A stretch of DNA of 64,000 bases, taken from positions 992,001 through 1,056,000 of the forward strand of contig NZ_RBKX01000001.1 of NCBI RefSeq assembly GCF_003634615.1, given 5' to 3'. Source of the DNA: Flavobacterium sp. 102 (lineage in GTDB: Bacteria; Bacteroidota; Bacteroidia; Flavobacteriales; Flavobacteriaceae). Shown here in pieces: positions 6,836 to 15,786 of this stretch. Under the pieces are notes generated by a model. That model had not been told where the DNA came from, made no database searches, and saw only the letters and a list, made by a program, of their open reading frames with translations. Each line of letters starts with the position of its first letter. Positions within the stretch are counted from its first letter, which is position 1. The position numbers were made by a program, and so were the translations under genes.

Positions 6836-7165
6836 CGTAGCACAATTCTAGTGCAGAGCAGTACAATTCTTGATCGGGAAAGCACAATTCTTAGTAAGGA
6901 AAGCACAGTTTTTATGCAGGAAAGCACGATTCTTAATCAGGAAAGCACTGTTTTTAGTAAGGAAAGCACAGTTTTTATGCAGGAAAGCACGATTCTTAAT
7001 CAGGAAAGCACAGTTTTTAGTTAGGAAAGCACTGTTTTTAGTTAGGAAAGCACAGTTTTTATGCAGGAAAGCACGATTCTTAGTAAGGAAAGCACAGTTT
7101 TTAGTTAGGAAAGTACAATTCTTAATTAGGAAAGTGCAATTCTGGATAAGAGCAGTACTTTTTTA
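6836..7165. repeat. 21-bp tandem repeat array 1
   Basis: Thirteen clear units from 6877 to 7149 with consensus GGAAAGCACNRTTYTTANNNA, plus degenerate units on both sides. Three unit types (ending TTTTTATGCA, ATTCTTAATCA and TTTTTAGTWA) recur in order, giving a 63-bp higher-order period. Because 21 is divisible by 3, long open frames arise in several frames (RKAQFLV and ESTVFS heptads), but none has a convincing start or known domain. A second 21-bp array lies at 46978-47187. Confidence 0.9.
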
Positions 7166-7547
7166 ACTCTCGCATTACTGCTTCAAGGTGCTACACCGGC
7201 GTTCAGGATTCTTTTGTGAACCAACTGATTTTGGGGTACAATGACCGATAAAAAGAAGCTTTATAATGCCGTTCATTATTTTTTGATTCTTATATTTAAA
7301 TTATTGTTTGTCAAACTATTGCGGTTCTTTTTTTGTAAAAGTTCTACAGGTTTTAAGGGCTTTGTAGGACTTAGATTTAATTAACCGATAAAATTACAAT
7401 TTGTTAATCTTTTCTTGGGGGAAATAGCTTGTGAATTAATATTTTAGCAGTAGTTTTGTATGCCCTTTTTTCTACTTGTTCAGGCTTGATTTTTTTTTCT
7501 AAGTCAAAACCAAACAGATAACTATGAAACTATTTGATTAAAATTGT
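7166..7547. other. Intergenic region before the 1711-aa surface protein
   Basis: AT-rich and gene-free. Apart from the promoter-like pair at 7428-7458 I see no RNA gene, strong hairpin or repeat. Confidence 0.6.
7428..7458 (+). promoter_or_regulatory. Putative promoter of the 1711-aa surface protein
   Basis: CTTG at 7428-7431, 19 nt, TAGTTTTG at 7451-7458, fitting the flavobacterial consensus. It lies about 90 bp before the start codon. Confidence 0.45.
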
Positions 7548-10500
7548 ATGAAATTTAAATTATTACTCGTTGCCTTTTTTGTTTTGTTACTGACCTCTGT
7601 TAGTTCGTATGGGCAACTTTTGCAATGGAATACTTTTGGAAATGCCGGAACTGAAACAACAGAGCCTAGTGTTGCCAATGATGCTAATGTGGCAGCCGCT
7701 AGTTTAACGCAAGGAACGATATCTGCTCTTGCTAATGGTAACCGTTTTGGTGGAGGTGATTGGTGGAATACAGGTAATTCAACTAATAATACTTTAGCAG
7801 AAGCTATTGCAGGGAATGATTACATCCAATTTATAGTTACGCCTAACGTAGGTTTTTCTTTTACACCGACTTCCCTTGTTTTTTATTGGGACAGGTCGGG
7901 GACAGGCCCTTCTAATGTAACCCTTCGTTCTTCTGCCGATGGTTATGCTACAGATTTAGGAACAGTTACAGGAATGACAAGTGGTGGTGCCTCTACAACT
8001 ACGGCAAGAACAATCACAATTTCAGGCTTAACCAATATTACCACAGCAACCACTTTCAGACTTTATGGATATGGCGCTACAGCAACAGGAGGAACAGGTG
8101 GATTTGACAGCTCTTCATCTTTTAATAACGTAGTTTTAAACGGTACTACTGTTGCCACCGGACCTTGTAGCGATCCAAGTGCACAAGACACTTCGATATT
8201 GCTTACCAACAGAACCGTTGGCGGTATTGATATTGCTTGGACAGAGTCAGCCTCGGCAACTGGTTCCTTAGTAGTCATCAGACCTACCGCTGCTGCGGCT
8301 ACCGCACCAACAGACAATACCGATTACATTCCAGATTTAGCTTGGGCAACCGCCGGGCAGATAGATACCAACAACCGAGTAGTATATAGGGGAACCGGCG
8401 CTTCAGTGACCAACATTACCGGTTTGACCCCGGGGACTGAATATACCGTGATGATTTATGCCTACAATACCGGTGGAGGAGGTACTATTTGTTACCGACA
8501 GGCTATACCTTTGACGGCTACTTTTTATACTTTGGCGACTGAACCTACAGCCCATCCGGCTACGTTTAGCTGTTCTTCACCTACTTCAACTTCCATTTCT
8601 TTAAGCTTTACAGCGGCGAATACAGTTGGTGGTAATGGTTATCTCATTTTATATCGAGCAGGCGCAGCACCAACCGGTCTTCCGACAGACGGCGTTTATT
8701 ATTCTGCCGGAACCACCATTGGCAATTCAACAGTTCATGGTTACACACCCGGATTTACAGGAGGTGCAACAACCTACAATGTAACCGGCTTAAATCCTGG
8801 AACAACCTATCATTTTATGTTGGTGCCTTTCAGTGTATTTAGTAATATTACGGACACTACTAATTACAGAACGGCGGCAGGTATTAGAACAACAAGTTGT
8901 ACTACAGTATCCCTTAGTACTGCTTCTGATATTATAGCGGTTGGAAGTTCAGAAGCGGGTACCATTTCCAGTACCGTTAATGGGGTTACCATTGCCAATG
9001 TTTCCAATGGGGTTCAAGTATGGCAAATCACGGTTAGAGACGGCGGCGCTTCAGCAGATGCCGATTCTAGTCCAACGATATTAAACGCATTTACCATCGC
9101 GCAAGCGGCAGGTAACGAAGTAGGGACTTGGTCTGATGCTATATTTTCTATAGGATTGTTTGACGGCGCTACTTTTATTGCTAATGGCACCGTTACCGGA
9201 ACGCAAATAACGTTTAGTGGTTTAAATGTTTCTGTGGCCGATAATACCTCAAAAACACTATCGTTGCGACTGTCTTTAAAATGTCCTTTAGGCGCAGATG
9301 CTTTGGATGGTGAAGATATTGTTTTTTCTATTTCTAATGCGAATACTACATTCTCGGCTACGGGTTCCGGAAAGTCGGCATTCACGGCAGCCGTTTCTAC
9401 CAATGGCACTAATGTTATTGATGTACAAGCTACCAAATTGGTGTTTTCAACCCAGCCTACCACAACCGGATTAGATCTTGGTATGTCAACGGTAGTGGTC
9501 AGAGCATATGATGCTTGTAACAACTTAGATACCGGTTTTACTAATGCGGTTTCTTTGACCAGTTCGGGAACGATGAATGCTGTTACGCCGGTTGCGGCAG
9601 TAGGAGGTATTGCAACATTCTCGGGAATAGTGCATACGGTTATTGGAACTAATTTAACGTTATCTGCTACTTCAACTGTTACCGGGGCTACCAGTACCAA
9701 TTTTGATATTATTGAGGTTACAATTTTTAATACCGGAGAGTTGCTTTTCGTTGGTTATGACGGACAAGTTGCTACCGGTTCCGACGATGAATATTTAATA
9801 GCCACTATGGTTGATATTAAACCGGGGACTCAGTTTTCTATAGTGAACTCTCGCTATGAAGCCGGTGCAGTGGCCAACGACAGAACAGATAAATGGGGCG
9901 GCGGCGGCGATAATGCTTCAGAGGCACCTTATACGGCTTTGATTACTTACAATGGAACTTCGGATATACCGGCAGGATCTGTTTTAGTAATCACCACAGA
10001 TAATTCTGCGAATTGGTTTGGGAGTGTAGCGGTAATCACCGGTACTACGACTACTACAAGGACAGCTGATTTTAGTGGTTCTTTGGTTTTTGGGACTACT
10101 TTTAATCCTAACATTTCAACCGGTGCTTCCGATCAGATGTATTTAATTCAAGGGAATTTTGTGTCAGATGGTTCTATTGATGTTGACCAAGCCAACTATA
10201 TCCTTTCGGGAAGATTGTTGCATGGTTTAACCAATAGAGCGGCGTGGGTGCCATTAACAAATGCTTGTAATGGAGATTCCTCAGGAGGAAATACCAGAGA
10301 ATCAAGATTACCGGCGGCTTTGACGTGTTTTAATGTTGAAAGTGTATTAGTAAATGGGGAGTCAGGGTTTTATGAAAATGATAAAGAACACGGTTTGGCT
10401 ACCATTAGACAAATCATTACTGCAGTTAGCAATGTGGCATCCAATTGGACTTTAAGTAACGGCGGTTATACCAAAGACCCTACGTCCTCTTTGACCACTC

Positions 10501-12683
10501 GTGCGGCAAAGACATTCCTTATCGGGCCAAGTAATCCGGCAGGTTCATGGGTTGGTAATGTTGACACAAACTGGTTCAATTGTGCGAATTGGGAAGGGCT
10601 TAAAGTGCCCGACAATGATACCGATGTAGTATTGAGTGCTTCCTCTGTTAATGATGCAGTAGTGGATGCTACAGCAGTTTATTCAGATGATTACAATGAT
10701 ATTGCTACTTGTAATAATTTAAGTATTACCGACCTGAAAGTTCAAGTGGAAGCGAGCACCAACAATATTCTTGAAGTGCATGGTAATTTGAGTATTAGTG
10801 CTTCGGGCGTATTAGATATGGATGAAGGCAATTCGAGTAATGCTGATGGAATCATTAAACTAACCGGTAATTGGACCAATAGTGTTGGTACCGCCGCTTT
10901 CTTAGAAGGAAACGGAACCGTTGAGTTTCTTGGTACAACACCACAATTAATTAGTAGTGCTGACATAGTAGGAACAGAAACTTTTCACCATGTTATTTTA
11001 GACAATGATTTTGATACCGCAGTTTCTAATAACTTAATCGCAACAGGCAATTTAACGGTAAGAACCGGTAGAGACGTTTCTATAGATACAAACGGATTTA
11101 TAAAAGCCTATAAAACATTGGATCATAGTGGTACTATGACTATTGAAAGTGGTGGTCAATTGATTCAGGTTGATGATATCGATACCAATACAGGAACCTA
11201 TACCGGGACAAGTTTTGTGATAAGAAGAAACTACACCGCCAAAGACATTGATTATGTGTATTGGAGTGCGCCGACGAAGTTGTTTAATGTTGCCAATTTA
11301 CCCAATGGTTACCGATATGTTTGGAATCCGCTTTTTAATAATTTCAATTTAACGCAAGGCAACTGGGTAGCTCCTCCAACACTTCAAATGCAAACCGGAA
11401 CCGGATATATCGCCCGAACCTTTAATGGTTCAGACACAGCGATTACGCTTCCTTTTAGTTTTAACGGTCAGCCCAACAATGGTTCGATTACGAGTGTGAA
11501 CGTTTCCAGAGGAACTTATTTTGGGGATGGTATTACTACCGGATTGCCATATGATGCAGAACCTTCCAATCCTAATAATATCAATACAACAAGATGGGAC
11601 GACAACTGGAATTTGGTAGGGAATCCATATCCATCTCCGTTAAATGCAGAAGCGTTTTTAGATGAAAATACTAATTTAGAAGGTTTTATCAACCTTTGGA
11701 CGCACGACAGTGAGCCAACCTTGATAAATGACCCTTTTTATGCTGACTTTGCTTATAATTATGACACTGATGATTATATCACTTATAATGGGACAGCTAC
11801 CATCAATGGGCCTACCGGTTTTAATGGAAATATTGCTTCGGGTCAAGGATTTTTTGTCTTAATGGCCGATGGTCCTGCCGCCACGCAGTCCATTGAATTC
11901 AATAATGCCATGAGAAGTGATTTGTTAAATAATTCGGTTTATGACAATTCTCAGTTTTACAGAACAACCAATGAAGTAAATCAAACTACTGATGTTGTTG
12001 AAAAAAGTAGAATTTGGTTAGACATTGTTTCAGATCAAGGACAAGTTAGCAGAACAGTGGTGGGTTATGTGACAGAAGCAACCAATAATAAGGATAGATT
12101 ATACGATGCCGTTACCAGTGCAAAAGGGTTAAAGCTTTATTCCTTCACAGAAGATTATGAGTTGCAAGAATTTTGTATTCAAGGTAGAACATTGCCATTT
12201 GTCAATACAGATACAGTAAGATTAGGTATTAATGTCACAGCATCCGGTAGTTATTCGGTCGCTATTTCAACGGTTGATGGATTGTTTGTGGGTGATCAAA
12301 ATATTTATTTAGAAGATAAGTTTTTGAATATTATTCATGATTTAAAATTATCGCCTTATACTTTTACCACAGAAAGAGGCAGATTTGACAACAGATTTAT
12401 ATTGCGCTATACAGATGGTTCGGCTTTAGGCAATCATGATTTTGACACTTTAAACAATAGTGTTGTGGTTGCCAGTAATAATGGTCAAATGACAATAAAA
12501 TCGTATTTGCAAACGCTGGAAGAAGTAACGGTTTATGATATATTGGGAAGACAATTATTCAACCAAAAAGGGATTGGGACAAATGATTTAATGACGTCAA
12601 ATATCTCCATGAGCCAACAATCGGTAATCGTGAAGATTAAATTGGAAAGCGGAATAATAGTAACCAAAAAGGTACTCCTATAA
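7548..12683 (+). CDS. Large multidomain T9SS-secreted surface protein
   Basis: 1711 residues. A signal peptide (MKFKLLLVAFFVLLLTSVSSYGQ) is followed by a carbohydrate-module-like beta region (about 25-200). Two fibronectin-III-like modules carry TGLTPGTEYTVMIYAY and TGLNPGTTYHFMLVPF (about 205-450). An Ig-like module (LVFSTQPTTTGLDLGMSTVVVRAYD) is near 635-710. A region beginning GELLFVGYDGQVATGSDDEYLIATMVDIKPGT resembles the DUF/lamin-tail-like domain common in flavobacterial surface proteins. A region with WVGNVDTNWFNCANWEGLKVPDNDTDVV lies near 1005-1030. The C-terminal T9SS type A sorting domain (VTVYDILGRQLFNQ ... IVTKKVLL) covers about the last 75 residues. It is therefore exported by Por/T9SS to the surface. 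I see no catalytic motif; adhesion or a structural role is likely. Monocistronic, with a terminator following. Confidence 0.88.
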   Translation: MKFKLLLVAFFVLLLTSVSSYGQLLQWNTFGNAGTETTEPSVANDANVAAASLTQGTISALANGNRFGGGDWWNTGNSTNNTLAEAIAGNDYIQFIVTPNVGFSFTPTSLVFYWDRSGTGPSNVTLRSSADGYATDLGTVTGMTSGGASTTTARTITISGLTNITTATTFRLYGYGATATGGTGGFDSSSSFNNVVLNGTTVATGPCSDPSAQDTSILLTNRTVGGIDIAWTESASATGSLVVIRPTAAAATAPTDNTDYIPDLAWATAGQIDTNNRVVYRGTGASVTNITGLTPGTEYTVMIYAYNTGGGGTICYRQAIPLTATFYTLATEPTAHPATFSCSSPTSTSISLSFTAANTVGGNGYLILYRAGAAPTGLPTDGVYYSAGTTIGNSTVHGYTPGFTGGATTYNVTGLNPGTTYHFMLVPFSVFSNITDTTNYRTAAGIRTTSCTTVSLSTASDIIAVGSSEAGTISSTVNGVTIANVSNGVQVWQITVRDGGASADADSSPTILNAFTIAQAAGNEVGTWSDAIFSIGLFDGATFIANGTVTGTQITFSGLNVSVADNTSKTLSLRLSLKCPLGADALDGEDIVFSISNANTTFSATGSGKSAFTAAVSTNGTNVIDVQATKLVFSTQPTTTGLDLGMSTVVVRAYDACNNLDTGFTNAVSLTSSGTMNAVTPVAAVGGIATFSGIVHTVIGTNLTLSATSTVTGATSTNFDIIEVTIFNTGELLFVGYDGQVATGSDDEYLIATMVDIKPGTQFSIVNSRYEAGAVANDRTDKWGGGGDNASEAPYTALITYNGTSDIPAGSVLVITTDNSANWFGSVAVITGTTTTTRTADFSGSLVFGTTFNPNISTGASDQMYLIQGNFVSDGSIDVDQANYILSGRLLHGLTNRAAWVPLTNACNGDSSGGNTRESRLPAALTCFNVESVLVNGESGFYENDKEHGLATIRQIITAVSNVASNWTLSNGGYTKDPTSSLTTRAAKTFLIGPSNPAGSWVGNVDTNWFNCANWEGLKVPDNDTDVVLSASSVNDAVVDATAVYSDDYNDIATCNNLSITDLKVQVEASTNNILEVHGNLSISASGVLDMDEGNSSNADGIIKLTGNWTNSVGTAAFLEGNGTVEFLGTTPQLISSADIVGTETFHHVILDNDFDTAVSNNLIATGNLTVRTGRDVSIDTNGFIKAYKTLDHSGTMTIESGGQLIQVDDIDTNTGTYTGTSFVIRRNYTAKDIDYVYWSAPTKLFNVANLPNGYRYVWNPLFNNFNLTQGNWVAPPTLQMQTGTGYIARTFNGSDTAITLPFSFNGQPNNGSITSVNVSRGTYFGDGITTGLPYDAEPSNPNNINTTRWDDNWNLVGNPYPSPLNAEAFLDENTNLEGFINLWTHDSEPTLINDPFYADFAYNYDTDDYITYNGTATINGPTGFNGNIASGQGFFVLMADGPAATQSIEFNNAMRSDLLNNSVYDNSQFYRTTNEVNQTTDVVEKSRIWLDIVSDQGQVSRTVVGYVTEATNNKDRLYDAVTSAKGLKLYSFTEDYELQEFCIQGRTLPFVNTDTVRLGINVTASGSYSVAISTVDGLFVGDQNIYLEDKFLNIIHDLKLSPYTFTTERGRFDNRFILRYTDGSALGNHDFDTLNNSVVVASNNGQMTIKSYLQTLEEVTVYDILGRQLFNQKGIGTNDLMTSNISMSQQSVIVKIKLESGIIVTKKVLL

Positions 12684-12702
12684 AGCTATATAATTATAAA
12701 AT

Positions 12703-12738
12703 AAAAGTCCCAAGCTAAATTAGTTTGGGACTTTTTTT
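12703..12738. terminator. Bidirectional terminator between the surface protein and bioB
   Basis: AAAAGTCCCAAGCTAAAT / TTAGTTTGGGACTTTTTTT stem-loop with T runs on both strands, placed between convergent genes. Confidence 0.85.
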
Positions 12739-12752
12739 ATGTGGGTTGGGAA

Positions 12753-13838
12753 TTATTTTCCTTTAGTTGATGCTTCTAAATTGCGTTCAATTTGGTGTCC
12801 CGGACGTGTCCATTTTGGCTTTTCGCCAAGGGCTTGGAATTGTGAATCTTCTGCTTCAACAGTGGTTGGTTGCATGATTTTGATAAATGGTTTTTGAGGG
12901 ACTAAACCAAGGGTTTCAAACATTTTCATGTCTTCATTCACATCAGGGTTTGGCGTAGTCAATAGTTTATCGCCTGCAAAAATCGAATTGGCACCGGCAA
13001 AGAAACACATGGCTTGACCTTCGCGAGACATTTCGGTTCTTCCGGCAGACAAACGCACTTGGGTTTCCGGCATCACGATACGCGTGGTAGCTACCATACG
13101 AATCATTTCCCAAATTTCAACCGGTTTTTCGTTTTCCATCGGTGTTCCTTCAACGGCTACTAAGGCATTAATCGGCACAGATTCCGGTTGCGGATTTAAA
13201 GTAGATAAAGCGACTAACATTCCGGCTCTGTCTTCAATACTTTCGCCCATCCCAATAATACCACCGCTACAAACGGTAACGTTTGTTTTGCGTACGTTTT
13301 CGATGGTTTGCAAACGGTCTTCAAAACCTCTGGTTGAAATGACTTCTTTATAATAATCTTCTGAAGTGTCTAAATTGTGGTTGTAAGCATATAAACCGGC
13401 TTCGGCTAATCGCTGGGCTTGGTTTTCAGTTAACATACCGAGTGTGCAACACACTTCCATGTCTAGTTTGTTGATGGTTCTCACCATTTCCAATACTTGG
13501 TCAAACTCTTCGCCGTCTTTTACATTACGCCACGCAGCACCCATACAAACTCTAGAAGAACCGCTGGATTTGGCTCTCAAAGCTTGTGCTTTTACTTGGC
13601 TTACGGTCATTAAATCGTTTCCGGTTATATCCGTATGATAGCGTGCCGCTTGCGGACAGTAGCCACAATCTTCGGGACAACCGCCAGTTTTTATCGAAAG
13701 TAAAGTGGAAACCTGAACCACATTTGGATCATGATGCTCACGGTGAATGGAAGCCGCTTCGTAAAGCAAATCCATCAACGGTTTGTTGTATATAGCAATG
13801 ATTTCGTCTTTGGTCCAGTTGTGTTTTGTAATACTCAT
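12753..13838 (-). CDS. bioB: Biotin synthase
   Basis: A 361-residue radical SAM enzyme that inserts sulfur into dethiobiotin. The 4Fe-4S motif is C54-x3-C58-x2-C61 (GGCPEDCGYCPQ), followed by the Arg-containing barrel strand RLSAGRTEMSREGQAMCFFAGANSIFAGDKLLTT typical of BioB. The start MSITKHNW at 13838 is preferred over the in-frame ATG 24 nt upstream because it is the family-like start. The gene stands alone, about 8 kb from bioF-bioD-bioA, and has its own promoter (13860-13890) overlapped by a dyad (13887-13904). Confidence 0.95.
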   Translation of the reverse strand: MSITKHNWTKDEIIAIYNKPLMDLLYEAASIHREHHDPNVVQVSTLLSIKTGGCPEDCGYCPQAARYHTDITGNDLMTVSQVKAQALRAKSSGSSRVCMGAAWRNVKDGEEFDQVLEMVRTINKLDMEVCCTLGMLTENQAQRLAEAGLYAYNHNLDTSEDYYKEVISTRGFEDRLQTIENVRKTNVTVCSGGIIGMGESIEDRAGMLVALSTLNPQPESVPINALVAVEGTPMENEKPVEIWEMIRMVATTRIVMPETQVRLSAGRTEMSREGQAMCFFAGANSIFAGDKLLTTPNPDVNEDMKMFETLGLVPQKPFIKIMQPTTVEAEDSQFQALGEKPKWTRPGHQIERNLEASTKGK

Positions 13839-13859
13839 AGGTGCTATTTTATATTGCAC

Positions 13860-13890
13860 CAAAAGTAGTCAATTTGTAATTAAGTACCAA
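13860..13890 (-). promoter_or_regulatory. bioB promoter
   Basis: On the minus strand TTGG (13890-13887), 19 nt, TACTTTTG (13867-13860), a good flavobacterial promoter 22 bp upstream of the bioB ATG. Confidence 0.55.
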
Positions 13891-13904
13891 TAAGTGATTA
13901 TTGG
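13887..13904. promoter_or_regulatory. Dyad CCAATAA-GTGA-TTATTGG overlapping the bioB promoter
   Basis: A perfect 7-bp inverted repeat with a 4-nt centre that overlaps the -33 element of bioB. It is a candidate operator. It does not match the classical BirA operator TTGTAAACC/GGTTTACAA, and no copy is evident before the bioF block. Confidence 0.4.
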
Positions 13905-13916
13905 ATTACGCTATAA

Positions 13917-14357
13917 TTATTTGTTGGCAGCAAAATCTTTTCTCCAAAATTGCATCGCCACAAAAACCATGATAACAGCTGAGGCAATTCCTTCAAATAA
14001 AACCCCAATGCAATATTCGTTAGCAGTTGGTTCTCCGCCAAATAAAAATTCTTCAGATAGATTGTCAATGTATGCATTGCCGCCTCTAACGTAAATATAA
14101 GTGAGCAATCCGGCGACGCTGAGCAAAACCCCGATGATGGCGGTTATTCCGGCAGAAAGAAGATTAGAGACATAGCCTGTTTTTCTTTCTTTGATGTTTG
14201 ATTTTATGGTTCGGGCGACACCAAAAAATACAAAAGCAGCATTAAAAGCTCTCAGGAATAAGATATTTGATAGCCCGAAAAATTCCATGATAAAAAAGTA
14301 GATGGCAATTCCAACGAAGATTAAAATCCCGTTTAGTAGTTCTTTTGGCAGTTTCAT
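13917..14357 (-). CDS. Small multi-pass membrane protein, unknown
   Basis: 146 residues with about four hydrophobic segments: LNGILIFVGIAIYFFIMEFF (8-27), a segment from about 29 to 50 (ILFLRAFNAAFVFFGVA), a segment from about 68 to 90 (GITAIIGVLLSVAGLLTYIYV) and one from about 115 to 136 (CIGVLFEGIASAVIMVFVAMQF). No family recognised. It sits between ribF and bioB on the same strand. A 124-bp gap to ribF and 78 bp to bioB leave its operon membership open. It is probably an inner membrane protein. No charged pore or catalytic motif stands out. Confidence 0.8.
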   Translation of the reverse strand: MKLPKELLNGILIFVGIAIYFFIMEFFGLSNILFLRAFNAAFVFFGVARTIKSNIKERKTGYVSNLLSAGITAIIGVLLSVAGLLTYIYVRGGNAYIDNLSEEFLFGGEPTANEYCIGVLFEGIASAVIMVFVAMQFWRKDFAANK

Positions 14358-14481
14358 CGTGATAGATTTAAGTGAGTAATCAAAAAGTGTCTATCAAATT
14401 TAAGAAATTATCTTAGAAATAGTAATTATTTAACAGAAAAGAAAGTTTTGCTTTAAAAAAATAAAGACAATTTTAAATTTT

Positions 14482-15411
14482 TTACAGTTGCTTGATATAG
14501 TCTACTGCGGTCGATTGGTCTAAGGCTAATTGGTTTTTGAGCGCGTCTAAAGACTCGAACTTTTGTTCGTCACGCATGCGTTTCAAAAGAGAAACGGTTA
14601 TGGTTTGGTCATAAAGGTCTTGGTCAAAATCGAAGTAATTGATTTCTATGCTCAGTGTAGTGCCGTCAACTGTTGGGCGATTGCCGATGTTCATCATGCC
14701 ATAAACCGTCTTTTGGTCAATCACACTTTTAGCAATATAAACGCCGTTTTCCGGAATAAGTTTGTAATCTTCTTCAATATGGATGTTGGCTGTTGGATAA
14801 CCAATGGTTCTTCCGAGTTGTTTGCCTTTGGAAACTTTGCCGGTTAGGGAATAGTTATAGCCTAAATAGTCGTTGGCCAATTCGATATTGCCTTCGCTTA
14901 AAGCAGTTCTGATTTTAGTAGAACTAATAGAAACGTCATTGAGTTCCTGAGCTGAAATTTGTTCCACTTCAAAACCAAAAGTGTTCCCAAATTCGGTCAA
15001 ATCATTGATGTCAGCAGTTCTGTTTCTGCCAAAGCGATGGTCGTGGCCAATGATGATTTTTTTTAGTTTAAAAGTGTCTACCAAAACGTGTTTGACAAAA
15101 TCTTCAGCGGTCAATCTTGAAAAATCTTTGTCAAAAGGATGAACCACGAGATGGTCAATGCCTAAGCTTTCTAGCAAAGCTATCTTTTCGTTGAGCGTGT
15201 TGAGTTGTTTCATTTCGGTTCCTTCCTGAAGCACCATTCGCGGATGTGGGAAAAATGTCAGGACTAAACTCTCGCAATCTTGAGCTTTGGCACCGGAAAT
15301 AATTTGGTCCAATATTTTTTGGTGCCCCAAATGAACGCCGTCAAAAGTACCGATAGTAACTATGGTAGGTTTATGGGCAACAAAAGATTGTATGGAATGA
15401 ACTATTTTCAA
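14482..15411 (-). CDS. ribF: Bifunctional riboflavin kinase / FAD synthetase
   Basis: A 309-residue enzyme that makes FMN then FAD. The N-terminal nucleotidyltransferase half has TIGTFDGVHLGHQKIL, LTFFPHPRMVL and IIGHDHRFGRNRTAD. The C-terminal flavokinase half has GKVSKGKQLGRTIGYPTANIHI, GVYIAKS and GMMNIGNRPT. I place the start at a TTG at 15411, giving (M)KIVHSIQSF, a family-like N-terminus. The only upstream in-frame ATG (15462) would add MYLICKTYFCSITFIYF, which looks like untranslated leader. The start is therefore inferred, the function is not. No linked riboflavin genes are seen. Confidence 0.9.
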   Translation of the reverse strand: MKIVHSIQSFVAHKPTIVTIGTFDGVHLGHQKILDQIISGAKAQDCESLVLTFFPHPRMVLQEGTEMKQLNTLNEKIALLESLGIDHLVVHPFDKDFSRLTAEDFVKHVLVDTFKLKKIIIGHDHRFGRNRTADINDLTEFGNTFGFEVEQISAQELNDVSISSTKIRTALSEGNIELANDYLGYNYSLTGKVSKGKQLGRTIGYPTANIHIEEDYKLIPENGVYIAKSVIDQKTVYGMMNIGNRPTVDGTTLSIEINYFDFDQDLYDQTITVSLLKRMRDEQKFESLDALKNQLALDQSTAVDYIKQL

Positions 15412-15786
15412 GAAGTAAATAAATGTAATACTGCAAAAATATGTTTTACAAATTAAATACAATAATTTTTAAGCCTTTAATGCGGAAAATCGGAAGTATT
15501 GAGCTAAATCAATTCGGGCAAATTGAAATTGTTTTGCTTAAATAGTACTATTTAAGTTGAACCTTAGTGGTTGTTTTTTCGTAATTAAGGAGAATAAGGT
15601 TTGAGGAAGTGTTTTGTTTTAACGATAACGCTATGAAAATATTAGGCAATAGACTGTTAAAAAAATGGAAATAACCAACTTTATGTTAAATTTAAATTGA
15701 AATCTTTCAAAAAAAGGGCTTTGTAATTTGTAATCTATTGAAAGATAATTATCTTTGGCTACTTTTTAAAAAATCCAAAAAACACC
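15412..15786. other. Divergent intergenic region ribF / reprolysin-like protease
   Basis: AT-rich and gene-free. It holds the promoter at 15727-15757; otherwise I see nothing recognisable. Confidence 0.6.
15727..15757 (+). promoter_or_regulatory. Promoter of the reprolysin-like protease
   Basis: TTTG at 15727-15730, 19 nt, TATCTTTG at 15750-15757, an excellent match to the flavobacterial consensus, 29 bp before the ATG. Confidence 0.65.

Noticed and set aside
6663..6887. Longer RecX start at 6887
   Set aside because: The added 75 residues are translated from the purine-rich repeat tract and array 1, not RecX-like.
6870..7166. 98-codon open frame (RKAQFLV heptads) as a protein gene
   Set aside because: It exists only because the 21-bp array keeps frames open; other frames are open too and no start, domain or codon signal supports it.
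9014..9700. 228-codon minus-strand frame inside the 1711-aa gene
   Set aside because: Antisense shadow of a well-supported T9SS gene; no domain or start context.
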